Assembly: GCA_964627225.1 (NCBI GenBank) | Contig: CAZVHQ010000009.1 | Coordinates: 1 to 64,000, forward strand | Reading direction: 5' to 3' | DNA from: Mesoterricola sp964627225 | GTDB taxonomy: Bacteria; Acidobacteriota; Holophagae; Holophagales; Holophagaceae | Length of the DNA stretch: 64,000 bases | Shown here: positions 33,237 to 41,364 of the stretch, piece after piece | Position numbering within the stretch: the first letter of the stretch is position 1 | Layout: each line of letters begins with the position of its first letter | The notes under the pieces: model-generated | Database searches by the model: none | The model's input: the letters and a program-made list of their open reading frames with translations, nothing else | What the model was told of the DNA's origin: nothing | Position numbers and translations under genes: made by a program

Positions 33237-34130
33237 ATGAGACATTCGCTTCCCCCGCTCAACGCCTTGCGCATCTTCGAAGTCGCGGCCCGTGCCGGGA
33301 GCTATTCGGCCGCGGCCCGGCAGCTGAACCTGACCCACGGCGCGGTCAGCCGGCAGATCGCGATTCTCGAGGATTGGCTGGGTCAGCCGCTGTTCGTGCG
33401 CGAAGGGCAAAGCATGGTGGCGTCTCCCCATGCCCGGGCGCTGGCACGGGAAATCAGCGCCGCGTTCGACCACGTGGCGGACGCCGCGGAACGCTACGGC
33501 AAGAACCAGCAGGTGAAGATCATCCGGGTCAGCGCCCTGGCCACGGTCGCGATGCGCTGGCTGATCCCGCGGCTGCATTCCTTTGCCGAGGTTTGCCCGG
33601 AGGTGGACGTGCGCGTCTCGACCGTGCTTTCCACGGAGCCGGCGTTCAGCGGAAGCTTCGATGTCGCCATCCGGCGCTACGTGCCGAACGGCGGCCAGTT
33701 CCAGGCGTGGCCGCTCTTCCGGGAAGCGAATACCGTCATCGCCAGTCCGGCGCTGCTCTCCCGGACCGGCATCAGGAGCGTCGAGGAGCTGGTCAACGAG
33801 ACCTGGCTGACCAGCGAATCCCGCCCGCGCGACTGGGAAGATTGGCTTGAAGCCGCGAACCGGCCCACGCTGCGTGCCAACCGGACCCTGCGCTTCGACC
33901 ATTTTTTCGTGACCTTGCATGCGGTGCTCGATGGGCTCGGTTTCGGCATCGGTCCCTTTCCCACGCTCGAGACCGAGTGCGCCACCGGCCGGCTGCAGAC
34001 GCCATTCCCCGCCCTGCTTGCGCCGGGCTCGACCTTCTACGCGCTGGTGCCGCTGGACGCCGACAAGCCGGCCCACATGAGGGCGTTTGTCGACTGGCTG
34101 GTCAGCCAGCACGAAGGCCCGAAAGCTTGA
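33237..34130 (+). CDS. LysR-family transcriptional regulator (GcvA-like)
   Basis: 297 residues: N-terminal winged HTH with LPPLNALRIFEVAARAGSYSAAARQLNLTHGAVSRQIAILEDWLG, the classical LysR pattern, then a two-lobed effector-binding domain. The PPLNALRIFEVAAR opening is typical of the GcvA-like subgroup. It starts at ATG 33237 with GGAAAG upstream. It is divergent from the MFS exporter gene and likely regulates it in response to an unknown effector. Confidence 0.92.
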   Translation: MRHSLPPLNALRIFEVAARAGSYSAAARQLNLTHGAVSRQIAILEDWLGQPLFVREGQSMVASPHARALAREISAAFDHVADAAERYGKNQQVKIIRVSALATVAMRWLIPRLHSFAEVCPEVDVRVSTVLSTEPAFSGSFDVAIRRYVPNGGQFQAWPLFREANTVIASPALLSRTGIRSVEELVNETWLTSESRPRDWEDWLEAANRPTLRANRTLRFDHFFVTLHAVLDGLGFGIGPFPTLETECATGRLQTPFPALLAPGSTFYALVPLDADKPAHMRAFVDWLVSQHEGPKA

Positions 34131-35330
34131 TCAGCCCTCGACGCCATCCAGCGGCTCGCGGGCCATGTCCAGGTGCAGCTCCGTGCCGGTGTAGGGGTGG
34201 GCCAGGGCCACGGCTTCATCCAGTTCCACGCCCAGCCCGGGTTCGGTGGGCGGGATGACGAAGCCGTCCTGCCACTGGATGGGCTTCTTGAGGATCTGCG
34301 CGTGGAAGCCGGTCCAGTCGAGGATGCCCTCCAGGATCAGGAAATTGGGGCTGCAGGTGGCGAGCTGGATGTTGGCCGCGCCCACCACCGGGCCGCAGTA
34401 CAGGTGCGGGGCGATCTGCACGTGGTGCGCCTCGGCCATGCCGGCGATCTTCTTGGCCTCCAGGATGCCCCCCACCCGGCCCAGGTCCATCTGCAGGATC
34501 GAAGCCGCGCCCTCCTCGAGCAGGCGGAGGAAATCGACTTTGGTGGCCAGCCGCTCGCCGGTGGCGATGGGGATGGTGGTGGCGCGCGCGACCCGGGCCA
34601 TCTCCCGGGGGTTGTCGGGCGGGACCGGCTCTTCGAACCAGAGCGGGTCATAGCACTCGATGCGCCGGGCCAGGCGGATGGCGCCCGAGGCGGTCATCTG
34701 CCCATGGGTGCCGAACAGCAGGTCGGCCTGGCTGCCCACGGCTTCGCGCAGCAGCCGCATGAAGGTTTCCGACCGGTCCAGGGCGGCCAGGGACAGTTGC
34801 CGGCCGTCGAAGGCGGTGTACGGGCCGGCCGGGTCGAATTTCACCGCCGTGAAGCCCTTGGCCACGTACTCGGCGGCGCGTTCGGCGGCCAGGACCGGGT
34901 CGAGGTAGACGTCGGTCTTGTCCCCGGGCTGGGTATACAGGTAGGTGTAGCTGCGCAGCTTCTCATGCACCTGGCCGCCCAGAAGCTTGTAGACCGGCTG
35001 GCCGGCGTCCTTGCCGATGATGTCCCAGCAGGCCATCTCGATGCCGCTGAGCAGGCCCATCATGGTCAGGTCCGGATGCTGGGTGAAACCGCTGGAATAG
35101 AGGCTGCGCCAGATGCGCTCGATGTCGTGCGGCTCCCTGCCGATCACATAGCGCCCGGCCACGTCCTGGATCATCCGCTCCACCACCGACGGGTGGAACG
35201 GCACGCAGTACACTTCGCCGAGCCCTTCGATGCCGGCGTCGGTCTTCAGCTTGAGGAACACGAAGTAGCGCCCGCCGACGCCGGGGAGCGGGTTGCCGAC
35301 CACGAAGGTCTGGACGTCGATGATTTTCAT
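34131..35330 (-). CDS. mandelate racemase/muconate lactonizing (enolase superfamily) dehydratase-like protein
   Basis: 399 residues with the enolase-superfamily capping domain and barrel: KFDPAGP (Lys), WFEEPVPPDN (Glu), ATGERLATK (Glu), QMDLGRVGG (Asp) and IAPHLYCGP (His). At the position of the first metal ligand the usual Asp of a VDxxG-type strand reads as Gly in LLFGTHGQ, with the His kept. Likely an acid-sugar or alpha-hydroxy-acid dehydratase or racemase, substrate unknown. It is the last gene of the long minus-strand cluster. Confidence 0.85.
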   Translation of the reverse strand: MKIIDVQTFVVGNPLPGVGGRYFVFLKLKTDAGIEGLGEVYCVPFHPSVVERMIQDVAGRYVIGREPHDIERIWRSLYSSGFTQHPDLTMMGLLSGIEMACWDIIGKDAGQPVYKLLGGQVHEKLRSYTYLYTQPGDKTDVYLDPVLAAERAAEYVAKGFTAVKFDPAGPYTAFDGRQLSLAALDRSETFMRLLREAVGSQADLLFGTHGQMTASGAIRLARRIECYDPLWFEEPVPPDNPREMARVARATTIPIATGERLATKVDFLRLLEEGAASILQMDLGRVGGILEAKKIAGMAEAHHVQIAPHLYCGPVVGAANIQLATCSPNFLILEGILDWTGFHAQILKKPIQWQDGFVIPPTEPGLGVELDEAVALAHPYTGTELHLDMAREPLDGVEG

Positions 35331-35344
35331 GGGTACCTCGGGAT

Positions 35345-36082
35345 TCAGATCCTGGTGCGCTGCTCGATCATTTCAAAGAGCGCGTCGGCCGACAGGGCCA
35401 TCAGCACCGGCAACGCCGCGCCCAGCACCAGGACCTGCATGCGGCTGATGTTGTTGCCGGCGATGATCAGGTTGCCCAGCCCGCCGCCGCCCACGAAGGC
35501 GGCCAGGATGGCCGAGCCGATGTTGATGGTCACCGCGGTGCGGATGCCCGCCAGGATCATGGCCAGCGCCAGGGGCACCTCCACCTTCATGAGCACGTGG
35601 GCGGGCTTCATGCCCATGCCGTTGGCCGCTTCGATGATCGCCGGGTCGACGTCCTGGATGCCGACCAGGGTGTTGTGCAGGATCGGCAGGAGGGAATAGA
35701 TCCACATGGCGATGATGGCGGTGCGGGCGCCGATGCCCAGCAGGCCCACCGAAAGCGCGATGATCGCCAGGCTGGGCACGGTCTGGCCGATATTGACCAG
35801 GCTCACCACCCGGGCCGCCCAGCTTTTCAGGCGCGGCCGGGTCAGCAGAATGCCGGCCGGGACGGCGGTCAGGATCGCCAGCGCGCTGGAGATGCCGACG
35901 ATATAGAGGTGCTGGCCCAGCAGTTCCAGGATCTTGCGGTAGCTGACCAGCCGGGCCACCATGCTGTCCTGGGGCCAGCGCACCACATCCACGGTCATGA
36001 AGATGCCGATGGCCAGGAAACCGGCGATCTTGCCGAGGCTGCCCAGGTGGCCGCGCCCTTCAGGCCTGGTCTGCATGCTCAT
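35345..36082 (-). CDS. ABC permease of an OpuC-type importer (second permease)
   Basis: 245 residues with about five to six membrane spans and the permease loop around EAANGMGMKPAHVLMKVEVPLALAMILAGIRTA, which holds the EAA motif of OpuCB/OpuCD-like glycine betaine/carnitine/choline permeases. It overlaps the ATPase gene (23 bases). It partners with the permease at 37169 to form the channel. Confidence 0.88.
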   Translation of the reverse strand: MSMQTRPEGRGHLGSLGKIAGFLAIGIFMTVDVVRWPQDSMVARLVSYRKILELLGQHLYIVGISSALAILTAVPAGILLTRPRLKSWAARVVSLVNIGQTVPSLAIIALSVGLLGIGARTAIIAMWIYSLLPILHNTLVGIQDVDPAIIEAANGMGMKPAHVLMKVEVPLALAMILAGIRTAVTINIGSAILAAFVGGGGLGNLIIAGNNISRMQVLVLGAALPVLMALSADALFEMIEQRTRI

Positions 36083-37172
36083 GCTCGCTCACCTGCCGGA
36101 ACAGGTCCTCCAGGTCGACCACGCCCTTGACCTCATGGCTGTCGTCTTCCACGAACAGGAAACGCTCGCCGGTCCGGAGCATCTCCGACAAGGCGTCCTG
36201 GGCGGAGGCGCGCAGGCGCAGGGCGCGGGCGATCGGCCGGATGGCGGCGTTGAAATCGTGCGTCTGGGCCAGCGTCTGGGCATCCACGTAGAAGCGCTCG
36301 TGGACGCCGCCGGAGGACAGGACCAGCCGGCCCGCGCCCGATTCGGCGATCAGCCGCCGCGCCCCTTCCACGCTCTGGCCGCGGTCGACCGCGACCACCT
36401 CGTGCATGAGCCGGTCGCAGAAGATCAAGTTCATCATCTTGAGCGCCTGGCGGCCGCCGATCAGTTCCGATACGAAGGGATCGGCCGGATGGGCCAGGAT
36501 CTCCATCGGCGTGCCCAGCTGGACCATCCGGCCCGCCTTCAGCACGGCGATCCGATCGCCCATCTTCATGGCCTCTTCGATGTCGTGGGTGACGAAGACG
36601 ATGGTCTTGCGGATCTTCTCCTGGATCTTCAGGAACTCGTCCTGCATCTTGGCCCGGGTGATCGGGTCCAGCGCGCCGAACGGCTCGTCCATCAGCATGA
36701 TCCTGGGATCCGCCGCCAGCGCCCGCGCCACGCCCACCCGCTGCTTCTGGCCGCCGCTGAGTTCGCGGGGCTTCTTCTGCCGGTAGATCCTCGGGTCCAG
36801 GTCGACCAGCTCCAGCAGCTCGTCGATCCGGGCGCTGATCCGCGCCTTGGTCCAGCCCAGTTCCACCGGGACCGTGGCGATGTTCTCGGCCACCGTCATG
36901 TGCGGAAACAGGCCGATCTCCTGGATGATGTAGCCGATGTTCAGGCGCAGTTCGATGGTGTCGATGGCCCTGCTGTCGCGGCCGTCGATGTGGATGGTGC
37001 CGGAGGTGGGCTCGATCAGCTTGTTGACCATCTTCATCGTGGTGGTCTTGCCGCACCCCGAGGGCCCGACCAGCATGCAGATCTCGCCGGCGCGGATATG
37101 CAGGCTCAGCCGGTCGACGGCGTCGACCGGCTCGTTGGGATATCGCTTCGAAACGCATTCAAATTTAATCAT
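36060..37172 (-). CDS. ABC importer ATPase with CBS domains, OpuCA/ProV-like
   Basis: 370 residues. The ATPase domain has Walker A GPSGCGKTTT, ELSGGQKQRVGVARAL and IMLMDEPFGALDP. Two CBS modules at the C-terminus (about 265-360) are typical of the osmoregulated quaternary-amine importers, in which CBS pairs sense ionic strength. Given its neighbours the substrate may differ. It overlaps the first permease gene (4 bases). Confidence 0.9.
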   Translation of the reverse strand: MIKFECVSKRYPNEPVDAVDRLSLHIRAGEICMLVGPSGCGKTTTMKMVNKLIEPTSGTIHIDGRDSRAIDTIELRLNIGYIIQEIGLFPHMTVAENIATVPVELGWTKARISARIDELLELVDLDPRIYRQKKPRELSGGQKQRVGVARALAADPRIMLMDEPFGALDPITRAKMQDEFLKIQEKIRKTIVFVTHDIEEAMKMGDRIAVLKAGRMVQLGTPMEILAHPADPFVSELIGGRQALKMMNLIFCDRLMHEVVAVDRGQSVEGARRLIAESGAGRLVLSSGGVHERFYVDAQTLAQTHDFNAAIRPIARALRLRASAQDALSEMLRTGERFLFVEDDSHEVKGVVDLEDLFRQVSEHEHADQA

Positions 37173-37801
37173 CGATTGAACTTCCGCTGAACCCTGGCCA
37201 GGACGCGATCGGTCAGGATGGAGATCAGGGAGATCAAGACGGCGCCGATCAGGACCATCTTGTCATTGGTGCGGCTGATCCCCTGGAAAATGAACACGCC
37301 CAGCCCGCCGGCGCCGATATACGCCGCGATCGCGCCGATGCCGATGCCCATGACGGTGGCGGTGCGGATGCCGGCCATCACCGCCGGGAAGGCCAGGGGC
37401 AGCTTGATCTTGAACAGGATCTTGCGCTCCGTGAGGCCCATGCCCTGGGCAGCCTCGATGATCGCCGGGTTGATGCCGGTGATCCCGGTGTAGACGTTGC
37501 GCACCAGCGGCAGCTGGGTGTAGGCGACCAGCCCGACGATGGCCGGCGCCTTGCCGATGCCCAGGACCGGGATGAGCAGGGAGAACAGCGCCAGGCTGGG
37601 GATGGTCATCATGATGTTGGTCAGGTTCAGGACGATCCGGGCGAGGGTGCGGCTCCGGCAGATCAGGATGCCCACGCTGACCCCGAGCACGATGGAAATC
37701 ACCATCGCCACGAGGACGATGACCAGGTGCTCGATGGTCAATTGCAGGATCGTCTGCCACCTGGCGACGAAGAATCCTATGAACGCCATGCATTCCCTCA
37801 C
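37169..37801 (-). CDS. ABC permease of an OpuC-type importer (first permease)
   Basis: 210 residues, five to six spans, with the EAA-like loop EAAQGMGLTERKILFKIKLPLAFPAVMAGIRTA. A homologue of the second permease at 35345, so the importer probably works as a heterodimeric channel. It follows the substrate-binding protein gene after 39 bases. Confidence 0.88.
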   Translation of the reverse strand: MRECMAFIGFFVARWQTILQLTIEHLVIVLVAMVISIVLGVSVGILICRSRTLARIVLNLTNIMMTIPSLALFSLLIPVLGIGKAPAIVGLVAYTQLPLVRNVYTGITGINPAIIEAAQGMGLTERKILFKIKLPLAFPAVMAGIRTATVMGIGIGAIAAYIGAGGLGVFIFQGISRTNDKMVLIGAVLISLISILTDRVLARVQRKFNR

Positions 37802-37840
37802 ATGTCAGGATGGCCAGGACAGCTGATCAGAAGGCCGTGG

Positions 37841-38731
37841 TCACTTGATCAGCCCGGCCTGCTTCAGCCATGCCTGCGCGACTTCCCGGGGCACCTTCTG
37901 CTCGATGTCAACCTGGTAGTTGAGCTTCATGATTGTTTGGTTATCTAGCTTTGCGGAGACCTGGTTCAGGATATCGACAATCTTCGGATTCTCCTGGGCA
38001 AATTTGGTCCTCAGGTTGGGCGACGGGTTATAGGCCGGGAAAAAGTGCTTATCGTCCACGATATTGACCAGGTTGAAGGCCTCGATCCGGCCATCGGTCG
38101 CGAAGCCCATGCCCAGGTCCGCCTGCTTTTCCTTCAGCGCCTTGTAGATGATCGCATTGTCCATGACGATGATCTTGTCCTCCTTCTGCTTCAGCCCGTA
38201 GGCCGCCACCAGCCCGGGCAGGCCGTCGGGGCGGGCGGTGAACTCGTGGTCCACGGCGAAGGACAGCCGGTCGGATTGCGCGGCCATCTGGCTCAGGGTC
38301 TTGATCCCCAGGGCGTCGGCCTGGGGCTTGCGCATCATCACCGTATAGGTGTTGTTGAACGGGGCGAACTGCAGCCATTCGATGCCGTTCTTGCGGTCCT
38401 CGTCCCGGACCTTCTCATAGCACTGCTGCGAGTCGGCGATGGGGTCGCTGTGCTGCAGGTGGGACAGCCAGCCCGTGCCGGTGTATTCCCAGTAGATGTC
38501 GATATCCTTGTTGAGCAGGGCGCTCCGCAACTTGTTGGAGCCGGCGATGCCGGTCTTGTCCTCCACCTTGTAGCCGGCGTTCTCCAGCGTCAGCAAGGTG
38601 ATCTGGCCGAGCAGGAGCTGCTCGGTGAACTCCTTCGAACTGACCCGCACCGCGCTGCTCCGGCAGCCGCTGGCAAGCATCGCCAGAGCCAGGATCAGGA
38701 CTGGGATTGCGTTGAACCGTTTCTTGCACAC
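37841..38731 (-). CDS. substrate-binding lipoprotein of an OpuC/OsmF-type importer
   Basis: 296 residues with a lipoprotein signal (lipobox LASGC), then a type II periplasmic-binding fold that includes FTEQLLLGQITLLTLENAG and DIDIYWEYTGTGW, hallmarks of the OpuAC/OsmF family. Known relatives bind glycine betaine, carnitine or choline through an aromatic box. Aromatic residues are visible (WEYTGTGW, FNNTYTV), but the ligand cannot be deduced. It is the second gene after surE in this run. Confidence 0.88.
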   Translation of the reverse strand: MCKKRFNAIPVLILALAMLASGCRSSAVRVSSKEFTEQLLLGQITLLTLENAGYKVEDKTGIAGSNKLRSALLNKDIDIYWEYTGTGWLSHLQHSDPIADSQQCYEKVRDEDRKNGIEWLQFAPFNNTYTVMMRKPQADALGIKTLSQMAAQSDRLSFAVDHEFTARPDGLPGLVAAYGLKQKEDKIIVMDNAIIYKALKEKQADLGMGFATDGRIEAFNLVNIVDDKHFFPAYNPSPNLRTKFAQENPKIVDILNQVSAKLDNQTIMKLNYQVDIEQKVPREVAQAWLKQAGLIK

Positions 38732-38743
38732 TGAGCACCTCCC

Positions 38744-39538
38744 TCACAATGGTTTGCATTCAAGTGTTGCGTTCGCAGACAGATCCCAGCCGATCGGGGT
38801 GACCGAGACGACTTTTCCGAAGCAGAGCGCATGGATATCGCTGTCCGTTTCCACCCGGGAGAGCTGGGGATTCAGTTCCGTGCCCAGCTGCAGGGCGGTG
38901 TCGAAGCTGCGCGCGGCAGGCCGGGAAAAGACCGAATGGGCCAGCCGGCTTTGCCGGGTGATGCGGATCCCGGTGGTGGCGGTGGCCGAAGCCGGGACGT
39001 TGACGTTGAGCAGGCTGGTTGCCGCCGGCAGGCCGTGATCCAGGATCCCGGCGGCCAACAACCCGGTGAAGTACTGCGCGGCACTCCAGGACAGCTCGGG
39101 ATAATCCTCGGCATGCTGCAGGTGCAGGGGCGTGGCCAGGGACATCGCCAGGCCGGGGATGCCGTGGCTGAAGGCTTCGAACACCGCGCCGAGGGTGCCG
39201 CTGCAGGTCAGGGACAGGCCCAGGTTCTCGCCGTAGTTGATGCCGCTGACGCAGAGGTCGGGCAGCCGGTCCGCCAGCTCCAGCACCGCGTGGGCGACCG
39301 CCTGGGCCGGGGAGCCATGTACGCCGTAGGCCCGCACCTCGGTGCCCTGCAGCCGGAGCTGCAGGGTTTCGATGATGCCCGCCCCTTCGGTCCTGGGAAA
39401 GGACCGGCCCATGGTGGTCTGCTGCCGGCGGGGGGCGACGATCAGCAGATCGCCCAGTTGCCGCACGGCCTGGGCCGCGGCCGCCAGGCCGGGGGAGAAG
39501 ACGCCGTCATCGTTGGTGACCAGGATCAGCGGCCGCAT
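38744..39538 (-). CDS. surE: SurE-family 5'(3')-nucleotidase/phosphatase
   Basis: 264 residues from ATG 39538, starting MRPLILVTNDDGVFSPGL with the metal-binding NDDG of SurE, then VAPRRQQTTMGRS and SGINYGENLGL (the Asn-rich loop). It would hydrolyse phosphate monoesters with a divalent metal. It lies one base after the ETF-alpha stop, so it is embedded in the catabolic operon. SurE near an FGGY kinase suggests dephosphorylation of an intermediate, which is an inference. Confidence 0.88.
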   Translation of the reverse strand: MRPLILVTNDDGVFSPGLAAAAQAVRQLGDLLIVAPRRQQTTMGRSFPRTEGAGIIETLQLRLQGTEVRAYGVHGSPAQAVAHAVLELADRLPDLCVSGINYGENLGLSLTCSGTLGAVFEAFSHGIPGLAMSLATPLHLQHAEDYPELSWSAAQYFTGLLAAGILDHGLPAATSLLNVNVPASATATTGIRITRQSRLAHSVFSRPAARSFDTALQLGTELNPQLSRVETDSDIHALCFGKVVSVTPIGWDLSANATLECKPL

Positions 39539-39539
39539 G

Positions 39540-40487
39540 TCAGGCCCCCCCGTGCTTGAAGAGCTGGACCAGCTCTTCCAGGATGGCCAGGCAATCGCCG
39601 ACCGCTCCGGCATCGCAGCACTTGAGGATGGGCGCCTGATCGTCGGTGTTCAGGGCGAGGATGAACCGGCTTTTCTGAATGCCGGCCATGAAGGCCGCCG
39701 AGCCCGAGGCGCCGGCGACGATGCACAGGGCCGGCCGGGTCATGGCGCCGGAAACCCCCACCAGCCGGTGCATGGGCACCCAGGCGTTCATCACCACCGG
39801 CCGGCTGGCGCCCAGCTCGGCACCCAAGGCGTCCGCCAGCGCCGCCAGGCGCGCGGCCCGGTCCGGGGTCTGGGCGCCCATGCCGATGGCCAGGATGAAT
39901 GTCGCGTCCTCCAGCCCGGCCGGGGCGGGGCCGGGCGTGGTTTCGGCCTGCTCGACCCAGGCCGGCGGCTCGGCGCGCCGGTCCAGCGTCATCAGGATCC
40001 TGGGCGTCCCGGTGACCGGCAGCGGATCGGCGCAGCCCTTGGCGAGCGCCAGGCAGCAGGGCTTCCGGCGCAGCAGGAAGGCCGCTTCCACATGGCTGCC
40101 GTAGACCGCCTTGGTGCAGCGCAAGCCTTGCGCGGCCGGGCTGAGCGCGCGCACCCCGGTCAGGGCGGTTCCCCCCAGCCGGTGGCCGAGGCGGACCGAC
40201 AGTTCGCGTCCGGACGGATCATCGAAGAACAAGTACAGATCGGCGAGCCGGGGGGCCAGCTCTTCCAGGATGTCCAGGACCTGTTCCGGCTGATAGCGCG
40301 TCACCTGGACCAGGATCACCGCCTCGGTGGCCACCAGCGGCAGCAGCGCCGCAAAGGCGCCATCATGGAACAGGACGGTGGTTCCGGCCCCGCCCTGGAA
40401 GGCCGGTTGGCGCAGGAAGCCGTTCAGCTCCAGGGCCTGGGCGCAGGGGCTGCCGGTACAGCCGTTCATGACCACGGTGTACTTCAT
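39540..40487 (-). CDS. electron transfer flavoprotein alpha subunit (YgcQ-like)
   Basis: 315 residues from ATG 40487. The C-terminal FAD domain has the ETF-alpha pattern RLVGVSGAMTRPALCIVAGASGSAAFMAG...ILALNTDDQAPILKCCDAGAVGD. It accepts electrons from the FAD oxidase encoded upstream and passes them towards the quinone pool via an ETF dehydrogenase not seen in this window. It overlaps the beta subunit gene by four bases. Confidence 0.88.
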   Translation of the reverse strand: MKYTVVMNGCTGSPCAQALELNGFLRQPAFQGGAGTTVLFHDGAFAALLPLVATEAVILVQVTRYQPEQVLDILEELAPRLADLYLFFDDPSGRELSVRLGHRLGGTALTGVRALSPAAQGLRCTKAVYGSHVEAAFLLRRKPCCLALAKGCADPLPVTGTPRILMTLDRRAEPPAWVEQAETTPGPAPAGLEDATFILAIGMGAQTPDRAARLAALADALGAELGASRPVVMNAWVPMHRLVGVSGAMTRPALCIVAGASGSAAFMAGIQKSRFILALNTDDQAPILKCCDAGAVGDCLAILEELVQLFKHGGA

Positions 40488-41278
40488 AACGCTTCCAGCC
40501 GCTGCTTGAGGCATTCCGCGTAGAGGGTCCGGGCGGTGGCGCGGGCATCGGCCCCGGCCACGATCCGGCCGGCCCGGCGATGGCTGACCAGGGTCATGCC
40601 GTCCAGGACATAGTCCTGGCCTGCGCTGGCGCGGACCGCTTCCAGCCCGAAGCTGTCCGCGTCGATCACCTCGATCCGCTGCTTGCCGGACAGCATGCGC
40701 TGTTTCAGGGTCGGCACCCGCAGGGCCGTGCCGGCCGCGTTGCCGACCGACAGGACCAGGGGCGGCCTGACCGCCTGGACCAGGAGGCCGGCGTCGACCT
40801 GGCTGGTCACCCGCAAGCACTCCGCGGCCGCTTCGATCCGCAGCACCTCGGTGATGCAGGGCCGCTTCAGCAGCTCGGCCACCAGCAGCGGGGTCTTGGC
40901 GTTGTCCCCCTCGCCGCTCTGGCGGCCCAGGATCAGCACATCCTGCGGGCTGCGCGCCACGAAGGCGGCGATCAGGGCGGCGATCCAGTCCGGGCAGAAG
41001 CGCCGGTCGGCCGGGGTCTCGATGCGCACCGCGCGCTCGAAGCGCAGGGCGAGGAGGGTCTTCAGGAAGGGGTCCGCCATCCGGCCGCCGATGGTGAGCG
41101 CCGTCAGCCCCGGCCCGTCCGAAAGGCGCAGGGCCATTTCCAGCGCGCTTTCGTCGAAGGGATTGATCATGTTTCGTACATAGTCCGTGTCGATCCGACC
41201 CTGTCCCTCGATGACCCAGTCACCCAGGGACAATCGGTCCAGATCCGGCACGATTTTGCAGCAGACCAGCAGGTTCAT
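40484..41278 (-). CDS. electron transfer flavoprotein beta subunit (YgcR-like)
   Basis: 264 residues beginning MNLLVCCKIVPDLD, with the beta-subunit AMP-site region (VLILGRQSGEGDNAKTPLLVAELL) matching ETF-beta. It pairs with the alpha subunit and overlaps it by four bases. The start at ATG 41278 is the first codon matching the family. An 86-base gap with a perfect hairpin precedes it. Confidence 0.88.
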   Translation of the reverse strand: MNLLVCCKIVPDLDRLSLGDWVIEGQGRIDTDYVRNMINPFDESALEMALRLSDGPGLTALTIGGRMADPFLKTLLALRFERAVRIETPADRRFCPDWIAALIAAFVARSPQDVLILGRQSGEGDNAKTPLLVAELLKRPCITEVLRIEAAAECLRVTSQVDAGLLVQAVRPPLVLSVGNAAGTALRVPTLKQRMLSGKQRIEVIDADSFGLEAVRASAGQDYVLDGMTLVSHRRAGRIVAGADARATARTLYAECLKQRLEAL

Positions 41279-41330
41279 GACGCTTCTCGAATTCGGCCCG
41301 GTCGCAACGTCCGTCCGGGTGAGGGGTAAA

Positions 41331-41358
41331 GGCGCCCGGGGCGGCCGCCCCGGGCGCC
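41331..41358. promoter_or_regulatory. 28-base perfect palindrome between the FAD oxidase and ETF-beta genes
   Basis: GGCGCCCGGGGCGG (41331-41344) is followed directly by its reverse complement (41345-41358). In the minus-strand transcript this gives a very stable hairpin, then TTTACCCC, so only a short U-run. It may work as a partial terminator, an mRNA processing point or a stability element separating ETF expression from the upstream genes. Confidence 0.5.
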
Positions 41359-41364
41359 CGTCTT

